Shown here: piece after piece, positions 1 to 9,004 of the stretch
How the letters are laid out: every line of letters begins with the position of its first letter
How positions within the stretch are numbered: position 1 is the first letter of the stretch
Program-made: the position numbers and the translations under genes
Notes under the pieces: generated by a model
Seen by the model: only the letters and a program-made list of their open reading frames with translations
Told to the model about the DNA's origin: nothing
Database searches by the model: none
Origin: Maricaulis sp965228215
GTDB lineage: Bacteria; Pseudomonadota; Alphaproteobacteria; Caulobacterales; Maricaulaceae
Length of the DNA: 64,000 bases
Direction of reading: 5' to 3'
NCBI GenBank assembly: GCA_965228215.1
Contig: OZ245800.1
Span: forward strand, 3,100,001 to 3,164,000

Positions 1-504
1 CCGAGCTTGTGCCAGCGTGTCATATGGACCTGCCTTCAGGCGCAGATACTCGCCCTGCCCGTCGATCACGGTTTCCTCGAGCCGGGCCCGTGCCTCGCCG
101 AGAACACCGGGAAAACGCGCCTGCAATTCGGCCCAACCCGACACCGCATTGCCGTGGACCCGGTAGGAGGCGAGGTGAATGCCGTGACGCAGGCTCGCGG
201 CCTGTTCGAAACCGGCGGGTGGCGGGGCCAGCCCGGCGTTGTCCAGCAGCACGACGCTGTCCTCGGCCGGAACCGTCGACTGCCCGACCAGCGCTGCGGC
301 CAGAGCTCGCAATTCACCGGACACGCTGTCGAGGCGGTCCGGGTTGAACCGGGCCAGATGTGCAAGTTCGCGTGCTGTCGCATCAGCGATCTGCGCGTTG
401 CGCGTATCGGCAACGCTGGCGGTCACGGTCACTGCCTCCGGTTCGGACGTGGTGACGCATCCGCCGAGCAGAAGAGAACAGATCAGAACTGAGCGTTTCA
501 TCAT
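1..504 (-). CDS. SPOR-like lipoprotein, C-terminus cut off by window edge
   Basis: The frame opens at an ATG at 504 (a second ATG follows at 501) and is open for 168 codons to the window edge, so the C-terminus is missing. The product begins with a short basic and hydrophobic signal (MMKRSVLICSLLLGGC) containing a lipobox, so it is probably a lipoprotein with Cys16 acylated. A helical middle part is followed, from about residue 110, by a segment with the look of a SPOR domain: 'HLASYRVHGNAVSGWAEL' and later 'YLRLKAGPYDTLAQAR'. SPOR domains bind denuded glycan at the septum. The SPOR call is by pattern only and incomplete; the lipoprotein call is firmer. It is divergent from panC. Confidence 0.7.
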   Translation of the reverse strand, partial: MMKRSVLICSLLLGGCVTTSEPEAVTVTASVADTRNAQIADATARELAHLARFNPDRLDSVSGELRALAAALVGQSTVPAEDSVVLLDNAGLAPPPAGFEQAASLRHGIHLASYRVHGNAVSGWAELQARFPGVLGEARARLEETVIDGQGEYLRLKAGPYDTLAQAR

Positions 505-588
505 GCCTGTGTATCTAGACCGAGTCGCACGGCTTGCCTCCCTAGGCGCATGTGATACTCCCCGGTCTCCCTTGTCGCCGGATAAACA

Positions 589-1452
589 ATGATCAATCAG
601 CAAATCCCTCACGCAACAACTGTTTCCGCCTTGCGCGCTCGAATCAAATCCTGGCGCGACGAGGGGTTAACGATCGGCTTCGTTCCGACGATGGGCGCCC
701 TGCATGACGGGCATGTCTCGCTGGTCCGTATCGCCAAGGCACATTGCGACCGCGTCGTGACCTCGATCTTCGTGAATCCGGAACAATTTGCCCCGGACGA
801 GGATTTCGAGACCTATCCGCGCTCGATCATGGACGATGCGGAGAAACTGACCTCCGTACGGTGCGACCTGATCTACCTGCCCGAACGCGAGATTATGTAT
901 CCGCAGGGCTTCACGACGCGCCTGCATCCGGAAGGCGCCGCCCTGGGCCTCGAAGCCGAGATGCGGCCGCATTTTTTCGGTGGGGTCGCCACGGTGGTCG
1001 CCAAGCTCTTCAACCAGGTCACGCCTGATGTCGCCGTGTTCGGTGAAAAGGATTACCAGCAATTGCTCGTCATCCGCCAGATGGTGCGCGATCTGGACAT
1101 GCCGGTCGATATTATCGGCGGCGAGACGCTGCGCGAACGCGACGGCCTCGCCATGTCGTCGCGCAATGCCTATCTCTCGGATGGTGATCGCGAGACGGCC
1201 GGGCAATTGAACGTCATCCTTCGCGAGCTGGCGGATGCCATCGCAAACGGTGAAGTCATCACCGACGCGCTGGAAACTGCCCGCAAAACTGCCGGAGAGA
1301 CCTTCCAGAGTGTCGATTACATCGATGTCCGCAGCGCCCGGACGCTGGCTCCCCATGCCGAGACGGAAGCCGGCAGCGCCCTGCGTGTCCTGGGTGCCGT
1401 GCGACTGGGTTCGACACGCCTGATCGATAATTGCGCGGTTCCGCCTTCCTGA
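589..1452 (+). CDS. panC: pantothenate synthetase (pantoate--beta-alanine ligase)
   Basis: This cytosolic enzyme joins pantoate and beta-alanine with ATP, forming pantothenate through a pantoyl-adenylate intermediate; it is the last step before coenzyme A synthesis proper. The 287-residue length is normal for the family. The nucleotidyltransferase signature is clear: FVPTMGALHDGH at residues 31-42 contains the HIGH-type motif, GEKDYQQ lies at 152-158 and DGLAMSSRN at 185-193. The ATG start gives the usual N-terminus, although the upstream ribosome binding site is weak. panB is not next to it. The CoA supply fits a region rich in acyl-CoA enzymes, but I see no operon link. Confidence 0.97.
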   Translation: MINQQIPHATTVSALRARIKSWRDEGLTIGFVPTMGALHDGHVSLVRIAKAHCDRVVTSIFVNPEQFAPDEDFETYPRSIMDDAEKLTSVRCDLIYLPEREIMYPQGFTTRLHPEGAALGLEAEMRPHFFGGVATVVAKLFNQVTPDVAVFGEKDYQQLLVIRQMVRDLDMPVDIIGGETLRERDGLAMSSRNAYLSDGDRETAGQLNVILRELADAIANGEVITDALETARKTAGETFQSVDYIDVRSARTLAPHAETEAGSALRVLGAVRLGSTRLIDNCAVPPS

Positions 1453-1504
1453 TGCCCGATTTGGCGCTAATCTCTGGCGCGAGGGATGAAGAACGGGGAA
1501 GACC

Positions 1505-2269
1505 GTGATCCGATTGACGTTTGCCGCCAGTCTCGCACTGGCCCTGCCGGCCATGAGCTGCGCCCAGCCGGCGCTGGAACGGCATGATGCCGAGATCATC
1601 GCCACCTATCCGCACGAAACCGACGCCTTTACCCAGGGCCTCTTCATCTTCGACGGCGAATTGTACGAATCCACCGGCCAGGTCGGTGAATCCCGCCTGC
1701 GCCGTATCCGTCTGGAAGACGGAGCGATCGAGCAGGAAGCCCTACTCCCCATGCCCTTTTTCGGCGAAGGCAGTACCCGGATCGGTGATGAAATCTTCTA
1801 CCTGACCTGGAGATCGCAGCAGGGTTTTATCTTCGACGCGGAAACGTTCGAACAGATCGACAGCTTCTCCTATCCCGGCGAGGGCTGGGGCCTGACCACG
1901 GACGGCACGTCGCTCTACATGAGCGACGGCACGCCGGAGATCCGCGTTCTGGATCCGGAGACCATGGAGCTCACCCGGACAATCGACGTCACCCTGAATG
2001 GCCGCCCGGCCCGCCAGATCAATGAGCTGGAATGGGTGGATGGCGAGATCTGGGCGAATGTCTGGATGAGCACGCTCATCCTCCGCATCAATCCCGAGGA
2101 CGGCGTTGTGACAGGCCTGGTCAATGTCGCCGGGATCGTGCCGGAAAGCGTGCGGGGAGATCGCGACGCGGTCGCCAATGGCATCGCCTGGAATGCCGAA
2201 ACCGGGCAGATCTACATTACCGGGAAGATGTGGCCTGAACTCTACGAGATCCGCCTGGCTGAGGATTGA
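1505..2269 (+). CDS. secreted glutaminyl-peptide cyclotransferase (glutamine cyclotransferase family)
   Basis: The 254-residue product belongs to the plant/bacterial type of glutamine cyclotransferase, a five-bladed propeller that turns N-terminal glutamine into pyroglutamate. Family hallmarks are visible: 'YPHETDAFTQGLFIFDGELY' near residues 36-55, 'YESTGQVGESRLR' right after it, and the late 'INELEWVDGEIWANVW' and 'GIAWNAETGQIYITGKMW' repeats. An N-terminal signal peptide (about 20 residues, ending near SCAQP) sends it to the periplasm; the Cys there could make it a lipoprotein, but the lipobox is poor. The start is GTG. It follows panC by 52 bases on the same strand and may be co-transcribed. 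Confidence 0.88.
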   Translation: MIRLTFAASLALALPAMSCAQPALERHDAEIIATYPHETDAFTQGLFIFDGELYESTGQVGESRLRRIRLEDGAIEQEALLPMPFFGEGSTRIGDEIFYLTWRSQQGFIFDAETFEQIDSFSYPGEGWGLTTDGTSLYMSDGTPEIRVLDPETMELTRTIDVTLNGRPARQINELEWVDGEIWANVWMSTLILRINPEDGVVTGLVNVAGIVPESVRGDRDAVANGIAWNAETGQIYITGKMWPELYEIRLAED

Positions 2270-2284
2270 GCTCGACCACCGGGC

Positions 2285-2722
2285 CTACCAGGCTCCGATT
2301 TCCATAAGGCGTGAACGCAGGTCCGCCGGCAGGCTGTCACCGCCCTCGCCCGGACCTTCTAGATCACGAGGAGCGTCTTCCGCCTTCAGATAGCGCCAGC
2401 CCTGGAAGGGCCGCTTCGGCGCCGGTGCCGTCCGGATCAGTTCGGGCGTCATCAGGATGGCGCAGCGCTTGATGCCATCATCATCGGTGAAGGTCTCGAG
2501 CGAGAAGATTTCCGACCGGCACTGGATCGTGCCGTTAATCACCCAGTAGAGCGATCCGCCATTCTCGATCTCGTCCTTTCGGGTCGGGGTCATGCGCGTG
2601 ACATGGGCGATCAGTTCCGGTTCACCCGCCGCCCGACGACGTGCGATTTCCTGGCTGCGCCAAGCCTCCAATTGCTCGATGGACGAGACGCCGACGCAGA
2701 GTTTGACCAGATGAACGACCAT
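2285..2722 (-). CDS. DUF1489 family protein
   Basis: The 145-residue product matches the alphaproteobacterial DUF1489 family. The N-terminus reads MVVHLVKLCVGVSSIEQLEAW and the centre has 'GSLYWVINGTIQCRSEI', followed by 'CAILMTPELIRTAPAPKRPF' and 'FQGWRYLKAEDAPRDL'; these are the family's conserved blocks. No signal peptide or membrane segment is seen, so it is probably cytosolic. No function is known for the family. It converges on the cyclotransferase gene, with 15 bases between the two stops, and is transcribed away from the small membrane protein gene at 2853. Confidence 0.85.
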   Translation of the reverse strand: MVVHLVKLCVGVSSIEQLEAWRSQEIARRRAAGEPELIAHVTRMTPTRKDEIENGGSLYWVINGTIQCRSEIFSLETFTDDDGIKRCAILMTPELIRTAPAPKRPFQGWRYLKAEDAPRDLEGPGEGGDSLPADLRSRLMEIGAW

Positions 2723-2852
2723 GTGTCGGACCTAGGCCGACTCCGAGGCAGGGTCAAACAATCCCGGCCGCGACCTCCTGTTGTTATTGGCGAAAGCGGC
2801 AATTCAGGACAGTATTGCGGACCGAGTCGAAACAGGAACCGGGAGGGATGGA

Positions 2853-3281
2853 TTGAGTTCGGCAACCAGCCCGCTCAACAAGGGTCCGGAATGGCGGGTC
2901 GCCATCATATTGCTCAGCCTGCAACTCGCTTACATCGCGTTGTGGGTCGTAGCGATCAGCAGCGTGCTGCTCGGTGATGCCGATATCCGCATACTCGATA
3001 TCGATATCAGCAATGCCGTCAGGGTTGCCGACCCGCTTGTCATCGTCGCGGTCTACCTCGTCGGTGCCGGGCTGGCGGTCGGTTTCTACATGGCGATACG
3101 GCGCAGCCGCTGGACGCTGCTTCCGGTCATGCTGGCCTATCTGACCCATGTCAGCCTGTGGGTGCTGAACACCTCGAACCCCTATTACAAGGGCGAAGGC
3201 GGTTACGGCATGATCATCGTTGAGGTGATCGTCATCGCCATGCTGGTGTCGGCCATGACACGACAAGGCAAGACGGCCTAA
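2853..3281 (+). CDS. small integral membrane protein, unknown function
   Basis: About 142 residues from a TTG start at 2853, chosen because GGGAGG lies a few bases upstream. The frame stays open to another TTG at 2781, giving 24 extra residues that look non-coding. Four hydrophobic stretches suggest four transmembrane helices: 'VAIILLSLQLAYIALWVVAI', then one around 'LVIVAVYLVGAGLAVGFYMA', 'LLPVMLAYLTHVSLWVL' and 'MIIVEVIVIAMLVSAM'. No family is recognised. Its stop overlaps the stop of the convergent gene at 3278 by four bases. Confidence 0.65.
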   Translation: MSSATSPLNKGPEWRVAIILLSLQLAYIALWVVAISSVLLGDADIRILDIDISNAVRVADPLVIVAVYLVGAGLAVGFYMAIRRSRWTLLPVMLAYLTHVSLWVLNTSNPYYKGEGGYGMIIVEVIVIAMLVSAMTRQGKTA

Positions 3282-3979
3282 TTGCCGGAATAGCGGATAT
3301 CCGAGAATTCGATCGAGAAATCCTCGTTGAAAGTCTGCATCATCGCGCTGGCCCGCACATTCTGCGTCATCTGGGTCAGGACCGGACGCGGCATGCCCTC
3401 TATCCGGCTATAGGTCTGCACGACCTCGAATTCCCGGATGCGGACCGCGAAGTGCGGCTTGAAACTCTCAGGCGCGTAAAGACGCATCTGGCTGACCTCG
3501 GCATTATCCCGGTCGATCGTCAGCTCACCGCGAATGTTTTCCAGGAAGACCATGTCCTCCTCGTCGGCCTCGCTGGCATCCGGCGTGAAACCGAAAGTCA
3601 CGGCCTCCGGGGTCTCGCCCACGAGGGTCGCGCTGTCCCAGTCGAATTCCGCATCGGTGACGTGGAAGAACAACGTACCGGAATCATCCTCGTCATCTTC
3701 GGTCAGGTCGGACCAGACTTCCTCGTGGATCTCGGTGAAGTCCTCACGAGCCGGAGACACCAGCGTCCAGCGGTCCTCTTCCGGGCGTGAACCATCGAAA
3801 CGGGCCACCAGGTCGCCGCCATCACTGCGGAAATTGACCGTGAATTCCCACTGCGCCGGATCCCCTTCCACCGCCGACTGGGCCAGGGCTTCAGCCAGCA
3901 AGGATGGCATCGCGTCCTGCGCCTGGACCGGCATGCCGAGGCAGGAGACGGCGAGGATTGCGGCAACGGGATATTTCAT
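3278..3979 (-). CDS. secreted protein of unknown function, paralogue of the gene at 10004
   Basis: A 233-residue product from the ATG at 3979 (a GTG at 3988 is also possible). MKYPVAAILAVSCLGMPVQA is a clear signal peptide cleaved before QDAMP. The mature part is acidic and predicted mostly beta. The C-terminal third, with 'QMRLYAPESFKPHFAVRIRE' and a final block around 'ASAMMQTFNEDFSIEFSDI', matches the product of 10004-10705 in sequence and spacing, so the two are paralogues in one window. I do not recognise the family. Repeated beta segments and a periplasmic location would suit a small-ligand carrier or envelope factor, but nothing in the sequence decides this. Confidence 0.7.
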   Translation of the reverse strand: MKYPVAAILAVSCLGMPVQAQDAMPSLLAEALAQSAVEGDPAQWEFTVNFRSDGGDLVARFDGSRPEEDRWTLVSPAREDFTEIHEEVWSDLTEDDEDDSGTLFFHVTDAEFDWDSATLVGETPEAVTFGFTPDASEADEEDMVFLENIRGELTIDRDNAEVSQMRLYAPESFKPHFAVRIREFEVVQTYSRIEGMPRPVLTQMTQNVRASAMMQTFNEDFSIEFSDIRYSGN

Positions 3980-4067
3980 GGACGGCACTCTTCGTTCAGG
4001 ACTGATGGCCCGGCATAATCCGATGCCGGGCTCATCTCAGTAAAGGACTTAACAGAGCTGGGGCCGT

Positions 4068-5021
4068 TCAGGCCGCTTCACGATCGGTGAACCCGCCCTC
4101 GGAATCCCGGTCGATCTCGAACGTCGTCTCGCTCTTGGGCATGGGACGGCGGTCATCACCGAAGAATTTGATCTTCAGCTTCCACAGCGCGTTCAATGCG
4201 ATCTTGGCCTGGGCGCCAAGACCATGGATCGCGGTCGAGCTCGGTGTATGGCCGAAATGCCGGCGCAGGACACCGTTGGCGAACAGGACCGCGTTGAGAC
4301 GGCGAGATTCCGGCGTCGAGATCTCGAACGGCACGGAGACATTCACACCGGACTGGTTCTCGATCCGGTGCGGCCCGTGCAGCGGCCAGTTGGCGGCCAT
4401 GCCCGGATGCAGATCGACTGTGAACGCGTCCTCGTCCCAGGCCGGGTCGAAGGGAATGTCCTCGGTCTTGTCATGGTGCAGGACCGATTCCACGTCATCG
4501 AGATTGAGATAAGGAAGCTTCGGCGGATAGGTGCGGAAACGTTTCACGCCGCGCATGTGCCAGAGCATGGTCTCGGAAACATCGGAATGCGCAAAGACCT
4601 GGGCCGTCGGCGACGAGATCAGGATACCGGCTTCGGCGACCAGCGGCTTGAAGCGCGGATCGGCTTTTTTCATGTCGGCCATCATGGCGTCGAAGATCGG
4701 ACGGTATTCCGGGTCCTGGTCCATCGCGTGGCGGATATTGATCCAGAGCTTGCCGCGGCGGACCGCGTCAATGAGCTCCAGGCCAGACAGGTCACCCGGG
4801 TCTCCGGCACGCCAGCTGTCCCGGTCCGTGGCATCTTCGCCCATCGTGCAGAAATCGATCATGTCACGCGGATGGCGCTCGAGCAGATTGGCCAGGGCTA
4901 CATCCGAAAAAGCGTGATGTTCATGATAGTTATGACGAACCACCATGGGCGTTTTGCGGAAATCGCGAACCGATTCCTCCGACCATTGGCTGCCGAAACG
5001 TTGCATGAAATTGTCGCTCAT
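4068..5021 (-). CDS. JmjC/cupin-like non-haem iron domain protein
   Basis: 317 residues from the ATG at 5021, preceded by GGGAGTG at good spacing; an in-frame GTG further up would overlap the next gene and adds unrelated sequence. A cupin_8/JmjC-like core is visible: H145-x-D147 in 'FAHSDVSETMLWHMRGVKRF', then 'YPPKLPYLNLDD', and a distal histidine in 'HGPHRIENQSG' (H215 or H218). This HxD...H pattern is the iron-binding facial triad of 2-oxoglutarate oxygenases. The substrate is unknown; family members include protein hydroxylases and proteins annotated as regulators. No signal peptide. It lies downstream of liuD on the same strand, 88 bases apart. Confidence 0.7.
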   Translation of the reverse strand: MSDNFMQRFGSQWSEESVRDFRKTPMVVRHNYHEHHAFSDVALANLLERHPRDMIDFCTMGEDATDRDSWRAGDPGDLSGLELIDAVRRGKLWINIRHAMDQDPEYRPIFDAMMADMKKADPRFKPLVAEAGILISSPTAQVFAHSDVSETMLWHMRGVKRFRTYPPKLPYLNLDDVESVLHHDKTEDIPFDPAWDEDAFTVDLHPGMAANWPLHGPHRIENQSGVNVSVPFEISTPESRRLNAVLFANGVLRRHFGHTPSSTAIHGLGAQAKIALNALWKLKIKFFGDDRRPMPKSETTFEIDRDSEGGFTDREAA

Positions 5022-5081
5022 TGACCCACTCCCGATCTGGCAGGGGATCAATGAGCAGGATTGATGCCAATTTCGCCTGAC

Positions 5082-5100
5082 GCGGGAAGTCGCGTCCCGC
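5082..5100 (-). terminator. hairpin just after liuD stop
   Basis: GCGGGA (5082-5087) and TCCCGC (5095-5100) form a perfect six-pair stem with a seven-base loop, about ten bases beyond the liuD stop on the minus strand. No clear T run follows, so it may slow or end transcription before the cupin-like gene, or do nothing. Confidence 0.3.
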
Positions 5101-5109
5101 CATGCATGA

Positions 5110-7113
5110 TCAGGCGGGTTCGACCTCGTCTTCAGCAAGCGCCACAAGGACATCGCCTTCGGCCACCTGGGCGCCGACCTCGACGGTAAGTTCGCCAACC
5201 ACGCCGTCACGCGGCGCGGCCAGGGCGTGTTCCATCTTCATCGCCTCGAGCACCAGAAGCGCATCGCCCTTGGCGACCTGGCTGCCCGGCGTGACGTTCA
5301 CGGCGAGCACCTTGCCCGGCATCGGCGCCTTGATCGTGCCTCCGGCCTCGGCGGATTCTGCAGCGAGCTCGGGATGGGGGAAGGCAAAGAAACTCGTCTC
5401 GCCCAGCGAAGACACCAGGATGCCGTCATCCATGCATTCGACATCGGCGAGCACTTCCTGTCCGCCGACCGTTGCCGCGATCCAGCCGGTCTCGTCGACC
5501 AGATTGGGCGCGAGGGCCTGCAGGCTGATCTCGTCATCGCCCACGGCGATGATCGCGTCGGCACCCTCGGCCTGCATCTCGATGCGGATATCCGTATCGC
5601 CGACCGTGAAACGCTGCCGGATTCGCGGCGCGGCGTTGAGCCGCCAGCCATCGCCGGCTGCGAACGGGTCATCATCCAGCTGCAGGAAGGGACGGCCGTC
5701 CTGGGCGGCAATGGTCGCAAAAGCGGCCAGCAGCGGATTGATCGCCGGCGGAATGAGCGCGCCGAGATGGGCCTCGATGAAGCCGGTATCCAGGCGCTCT
5801 GCGAGGAATTCCTCGTGCAGCGCGGCTCGACGGAGGAAGCCTGCATTTGTCCGCACGGGATAGACAACGACCTCGTCGAGCGATTCCGCCAGTTTCAGCG
5901 CGGATTCACGCCGCGTCCGGCCATAGGCAATCACCTTGGCGATCATCGGGTCGTAGTAGAGCGAGACCTCCCCGCCCTCCTCGACACCGGTATCGACGCG
6001 GATACCGTCCTCCTCCTCCGGGAGGGTCAGTCGATCCAGCGGACCAGTCGATGGCAGGAAGCCCTGGACCGGGTCCTCGGCGTAGAGGCGCGCTTCCATG
6101 GCGTGGCCAGACAGTTTGATCTGGTCCTGCGGCGGCACGGAACCGCCTGAAGCGACCTTCAGCTGCAGTTCGACCAGGTCGAGACCCGTCACCATTTCTG
6201 TCACCGGGTGTTCGACCTGGAGACGGGTATTCATTTCCATGAAGTAGAAACCGTCCTCGCGCAGCGCACCGGATCCGTCGACAATGAATTCCACCGTGCC
6301 CGCACCGACGTAATCGACGGCCTTGGCAGCGTTGACAGCGGCGGAACACATCGCGGCGCGCACATCGGGCGTCATGCCCGGAGCCGGGGCTTCCTCGATG
6401 ACTTTCTGGTGCCGGCGCTGCAGCGAGCAGTCGCGCTCATACATGTGCACGACACGTCCATGGCTGTCGCCGAAGACCTGGACTTCGATATGGCGCGGAT
6501 TGGTGATGAATTTCTCGATCAGGACGCGGTCATCGCTGAAACTCTTGATCGCTTCGCGCTTGCAGCTCTCCAGCGCCTCGAGAAAGGCACCGGCCTCATC
6601 GACCTTGCGCATGCCCTTGCCGCCGCCGCCCGCGACGGCCTTGATCAGGACCGGATAGCCGATCTTGTCAGCAGCAGACTTCAGCACGGCCGGATCCTGG
6701 TCCGCCTCGTGATAACCCGGCGTGACCGGCACACCAGCCTTCTCCATCAGCGCCTTGGCCTGGTCCTTCAAACCCATCGCCCGGATCGAACTGCCGGACG
6801 GGCCGACGAAGGTGATTCCATTAGCCTCACAGGCCTCGGCGAAATCGGCATTCTCGGACAGGAAGCCGTACCCGGGATGGATTGCGTCCGCACCGGTCTG
6901 TTTGGCGGCCGCCAGGATGGCATCGCCAAGCAGATAGCTTTCCGCGGCCGGAGGCGGTCCCAGCCGCACCGCCTCATCGGCCTCGCGAACATGCGGAGCG
7001 TTGGCGTCGGCGTCCGAATAGACCGCAACACAACGAATTCCCAGGCGCTGCGCCGTGCGCATGATACGACGCGCGATTTCACCGCGATTGGCAATGAGGA
7101 GAGTCTTGATCAT
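5110..7113 (-). CDS. liuD: 3-methylcrotonyl-CoA carboxylase, biotin-containing alpha subunit
   Basis: This subunit carries biotin carboxylase and biotin carrier domains and, with LiuB, carboxylates 3-methylcrotonyl-CoA in leucine breakdown. The 667 residues hold the biotin carboxylase N-domain (MIKTLLIANRGEIARRIMRT), the ATP-grasp glycine loop (GGGGKGMRKV), 'MNTRLQVEHPVTE', and a C-terminal carrier domain with EAMKM at about 623-627, so Lys626 is biotinylated. The choice of methylcrotonyl rather than propionyl carboxylase rests on three points: a separate, more PccA-like gene lies at 26716, the length suits MccA, and liuA, liuB and liuC are on the same strand. Seen: domains and motifs. Inferred: substrate. 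Confidence 0.9.
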   Translation of the reverse strand: MIKTLLIANRGEIARRIMRTAQRLGIRCVAVYSDADANAPHVREADEAVRLGPPPAAESYLLGDAILAAAKQTGADAIHPGYGFLSENADFAEACEANGITFVGPSGSSIRAMGLKDQAKALMEKAGVPVTPGYHEADQDPAVLKSAADKIGYPVLIKAVAGGGGKGMRKVDEAGAFLEALESCKREAIKSFSDDRVLIEKFITNPRHIEVQVFGDSHGRVVHMYERDCSLQRRHQKVIEEAPAPGMTPDVRAAMCSAAVNAAKAVDYVGAGTVEFIVDGSGALREDGFYFMEMNTRLQVEHPVTEMVTGLDLVELQLKVASGGSVPPQDQIKLSGHAMEARLYAEDPVQGFLPSTGPLDRLTLPEEEDGIRVDTGVEEGGEVSLYYDPMIAKVIAYGRTRRESALKLAESLDEVVVYPVRTNAGFLRRAALHEEFLAERLDTGFIEAHLGALIPPAINPLLAAFATIAAQDGRPFLQLDDDPFAAGDGWRLNAAPRIRQRFTVGDTDIRIEMQAEGADAIIAVGDDEISLQALAPNLVDETGWIAATVGGQEVLADVECMDDGILVSSLGETSFFAFPHPELAAESAEAGGTIKAPMPGKVLAVNVTPGSQVAKGDALLVLEAMKMEHALAAPRDGVVGELTVEVGAQVAEGDVLVALAEDEVEPA

Positions 7114-7125
7114 GGAAGCCCCGCT

Positions 7126-7926
7126 CTAGGAAGCATGGTCGGACGGATCGGGTTTGCGACGGTATTGCACAGCTGCGACAAGGACGAAACTGATGATCAT
7201 CAGAAGATACCAGGATCCCAGCTTGGCCAGCGACACCATATGCCAACCATCCTGCTGGCCTGGATAGATCCAGGCGCGGGCAAAAGTACCGAGGTTTTCC
7301 GCAAACCAAATAAACAGCGCCACCAATAGGAAACCGATAACGAGCGGCATTGGGCGGTGCTCATCATCCGGGCGGAACCAGACGACGCACCGGCCATAGG
7401 CCACGAGGGTGATCCCAAAGAGGACGTACCGGACATCAACGATATAGTGGTGCGCGAAAAAATTGACGTAAATTGCTGAAGCTAAAGCTATTTGCGCCCA
7501 CATCGGTGGGAAACGATCGAAGCGAAACTCAAAGATGCGCCAGACCCGCGCGAGATATGATCCGACAGCCGCATACATAAAACCGGAAAAAAGCGGCACT
7601 CCGGCAATGCGCAGGAAACTCTCCTCGGGATAGACCCAGCTACCTGCTTCCACCTTGAAGATTTCCATCACCGTACCCACGATGTGGAATGCGAGGATGA
7701 CCCGCGCCTCTTCCCAGGTTTCCAGCTTGCTCACCAACAGCGCGATCTGGATGGCAAGCGCTGACAGGGTCAGGAAGTCGTAACGCGGCAAGGCAGCGTC
7801 ATCGGGATACCAGAGAAAACTGCCCACCAGCAGGGCCAGCATTAATCCGCCGAACAGACACGCCCAGGCCTGTTTGATGCCGAAAGACAGGAATTCGAAC
7901 AGGTAACCGGTCAACCTTCCGCGCAC
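7126..7926 (-). CDS. DUF817 family integral membrane protein
   Basis: A polytopic protein of about 266 residues with seven or eight hydrophobic helices. DUF817 features are present: 'LSFGIKQAWACLFGGLMLAL' at the N-terminus, 'YDFLTLSALAIQIALLVSKL', 'FHIVGTVMEIFKVEAGSWVY' and 'WIYPGQQDGWHMVSLAKLGS' near the C-terminus. No function is established for the family. The start is uncertain: the GTG at 7926 has no clear ribosome binding site and the frame stays open upstream for about 35 codons without an ATG. Codon use looks less GC-rich at third positions than in flanking genes. It ends 12 bases before liuD. Confidence 0.8.
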   Translation of the reverse strand: MRGRLTGYLFEFLSFGIKQAWACLFGGLMLALLVGSFLWYPDDAALPRYDFLTLSALAIQIALLVSKLETWEEARVILAFHIVGTVMEIFKVEAGSWVYPEESFLRIAGVPLFSGFMYAAVGSYLARVWRIFEFRFDRFPPMWAQIALASAIYVNFFAHHYIVDVRYVLFGITLVAYGRCVVWFRPDDEHRPMPLVIGFLLVALFIWFAENLGTFARAWIYPGQQDGWHMVSLAKLGSWYLLMIISFVLVAAVQYRRKPDPSDHAS

Positions 7927-8029
7927 AAACCACGCACGAAAAGCTTCACGCTTTACATGAAGAAACTCACGTGGCCCGCTAGAAATACTCAGCTTTGATG
8001 ACTCCGACTTTGGCGCTTTTCACGTACGC

Positions 8030-8830
8030 TTATCCTTCTGCCCAGTTCGGCTTGCGACGCTCCAGGAACGCCGTAAGCCCCTCCTTGCCCTCATCGGATG
8101 AGCGTCTTCGGGCAATTGCCTTGGCGGTATGCACGGCCAAGGGATGATCAATCGCCTTGCCCGCCACGTCGTCGACAAGCTTCTTCGCGTCAGCCACGGC
8201 TCCGGGCGCGGCTGCAAAGGCGAGGCTGGCGAGATGTTCCTCGATCTCCGTCATCTCCTCCATGCTCTCGACGACGTATTGCGCCAGACCGATGTGATAG
8301 GCGAAGGAGCCATCAAACCCCTCGCCGCTCGCGAACAGGGCACGGGCCCATTTCGGCCCGATGGCGCGGATGACGAAGGGCGAGATCGTGGCCGGGGTCA
8401 GGCCCAGCTTCACCTCGGAGAATCCGATCTTGGCGTTTTTCATCACGACGCCGACATCGCAAGCGGCCAGCAGGCCGGCCCCACCGCCCATGGCTGCGCC
8501 CTGGACGAGGGCCACCGTCATCTGGGGCAGGTCATGGAGGCGTTTCAACATGGTCGCGAGCGCCATGGCGTCTTCTTCATTGTCGGCTTCGGTGTAGTGG
8601 GCCGCCGCCTTCATCCATTCCAGGTCCGCCCCGGCGGAAAAGCTCTTGCCGGCGCCGCGCAGGAAGACGATGCGCACCTCATCCGTATTTGCCCGCAGCG
8701 TCTCGAACGTGTCCGACAGGGCCGCGATCACATCGGCGTTGAACGCATTGTGCTTGTCCGGCCGGTTGAGCGTGACAATGGCGACACCGGCCTCGCTGAC
8801 ATCGAGACGGACGGGGGCTTCCTCGGACAT
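8030..8830 (-). CDS. liuC: enoyl-CoA hydratase family, probable 3-methylglutaconyl-CoA hydratase
   Basis: The 266-residue crotonase-fold product has 'KSFSAGADLEWMK' (first oxyanion-hole element, about residues 62-74) and 'GAAMGGGAGLLAACD' (second element). The AGADL-WMK form is typical of methylglutaconyl-CoA hydratases, which hydrate the product of methylcrotonyl-CoA carboxylase to HMG-CoA. The length is normal and the protein is cytosolic. The setting between liuB and liuD, on the same strand, supports the leucine role. Plain enoyl-CoA hydratase activity cannot be excluded by sequence alone. HMG-CoA lyase (liuE) is not in this window. Confidence 0.85.
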   Translation of the reverse strand: MSEEAPVRLDVSEAGVAIVTLNRPDKHNAFNADVIAALSDTFETLRANTDEVRIVFLRGAGKSFSAGADLEWMKAAAHYTEADNEEDAMALATMLKRLHDLPQMTVALVQGAAMGGGAGLLAACDVGVVMKNAKIGFSEVKLGLTPATISPFVIRAIGPKWARALFASGEGFDGSFAYHIGLAQYVVESMEEMTEIEEHLASLAFAAAPGAVADAKKLVDDVAGKAIDHPLAVHTAKAIARRRSSDEGKEGLTAFLERRKPNWAEG

Positions 8831-8940
8831 GCGCGATTCCTTGTGCTTGGTCTGGACACAGGCTTAGCGCCGCGCGAGCGCGGGGCCAAGAGGGCCAAAG
8901 CGCACAGGTCCGGCCTCGCGCCGCAACCTGCGCGTCAGGC

Positions 8941-8973
8941 AAAAAAGAAGGCCGCTGGATAACCAGCGGCCTT
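8941..8973 (-). terminator. rho-independent terminator after the membrane protein gene at 9005
   Basis: AAGGCCGCTGG (8948-8958) and CCAGCGGCCTT (8963-8973) form a perfect 11-pair stem with a four-base loop. Read on the minus strand the hairpin is followed by CTTTTTT (8941-8947), the normal order for a terminator of minus-strand transcripts. It sits 31 bases beyond the stop of the 9005 gene and insulates liuC. Confidence 0.88.
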
Positions 8974-9004
8974 GCAGGCTCGGTAATTGGTCTGATCAAG
9001 CGCG

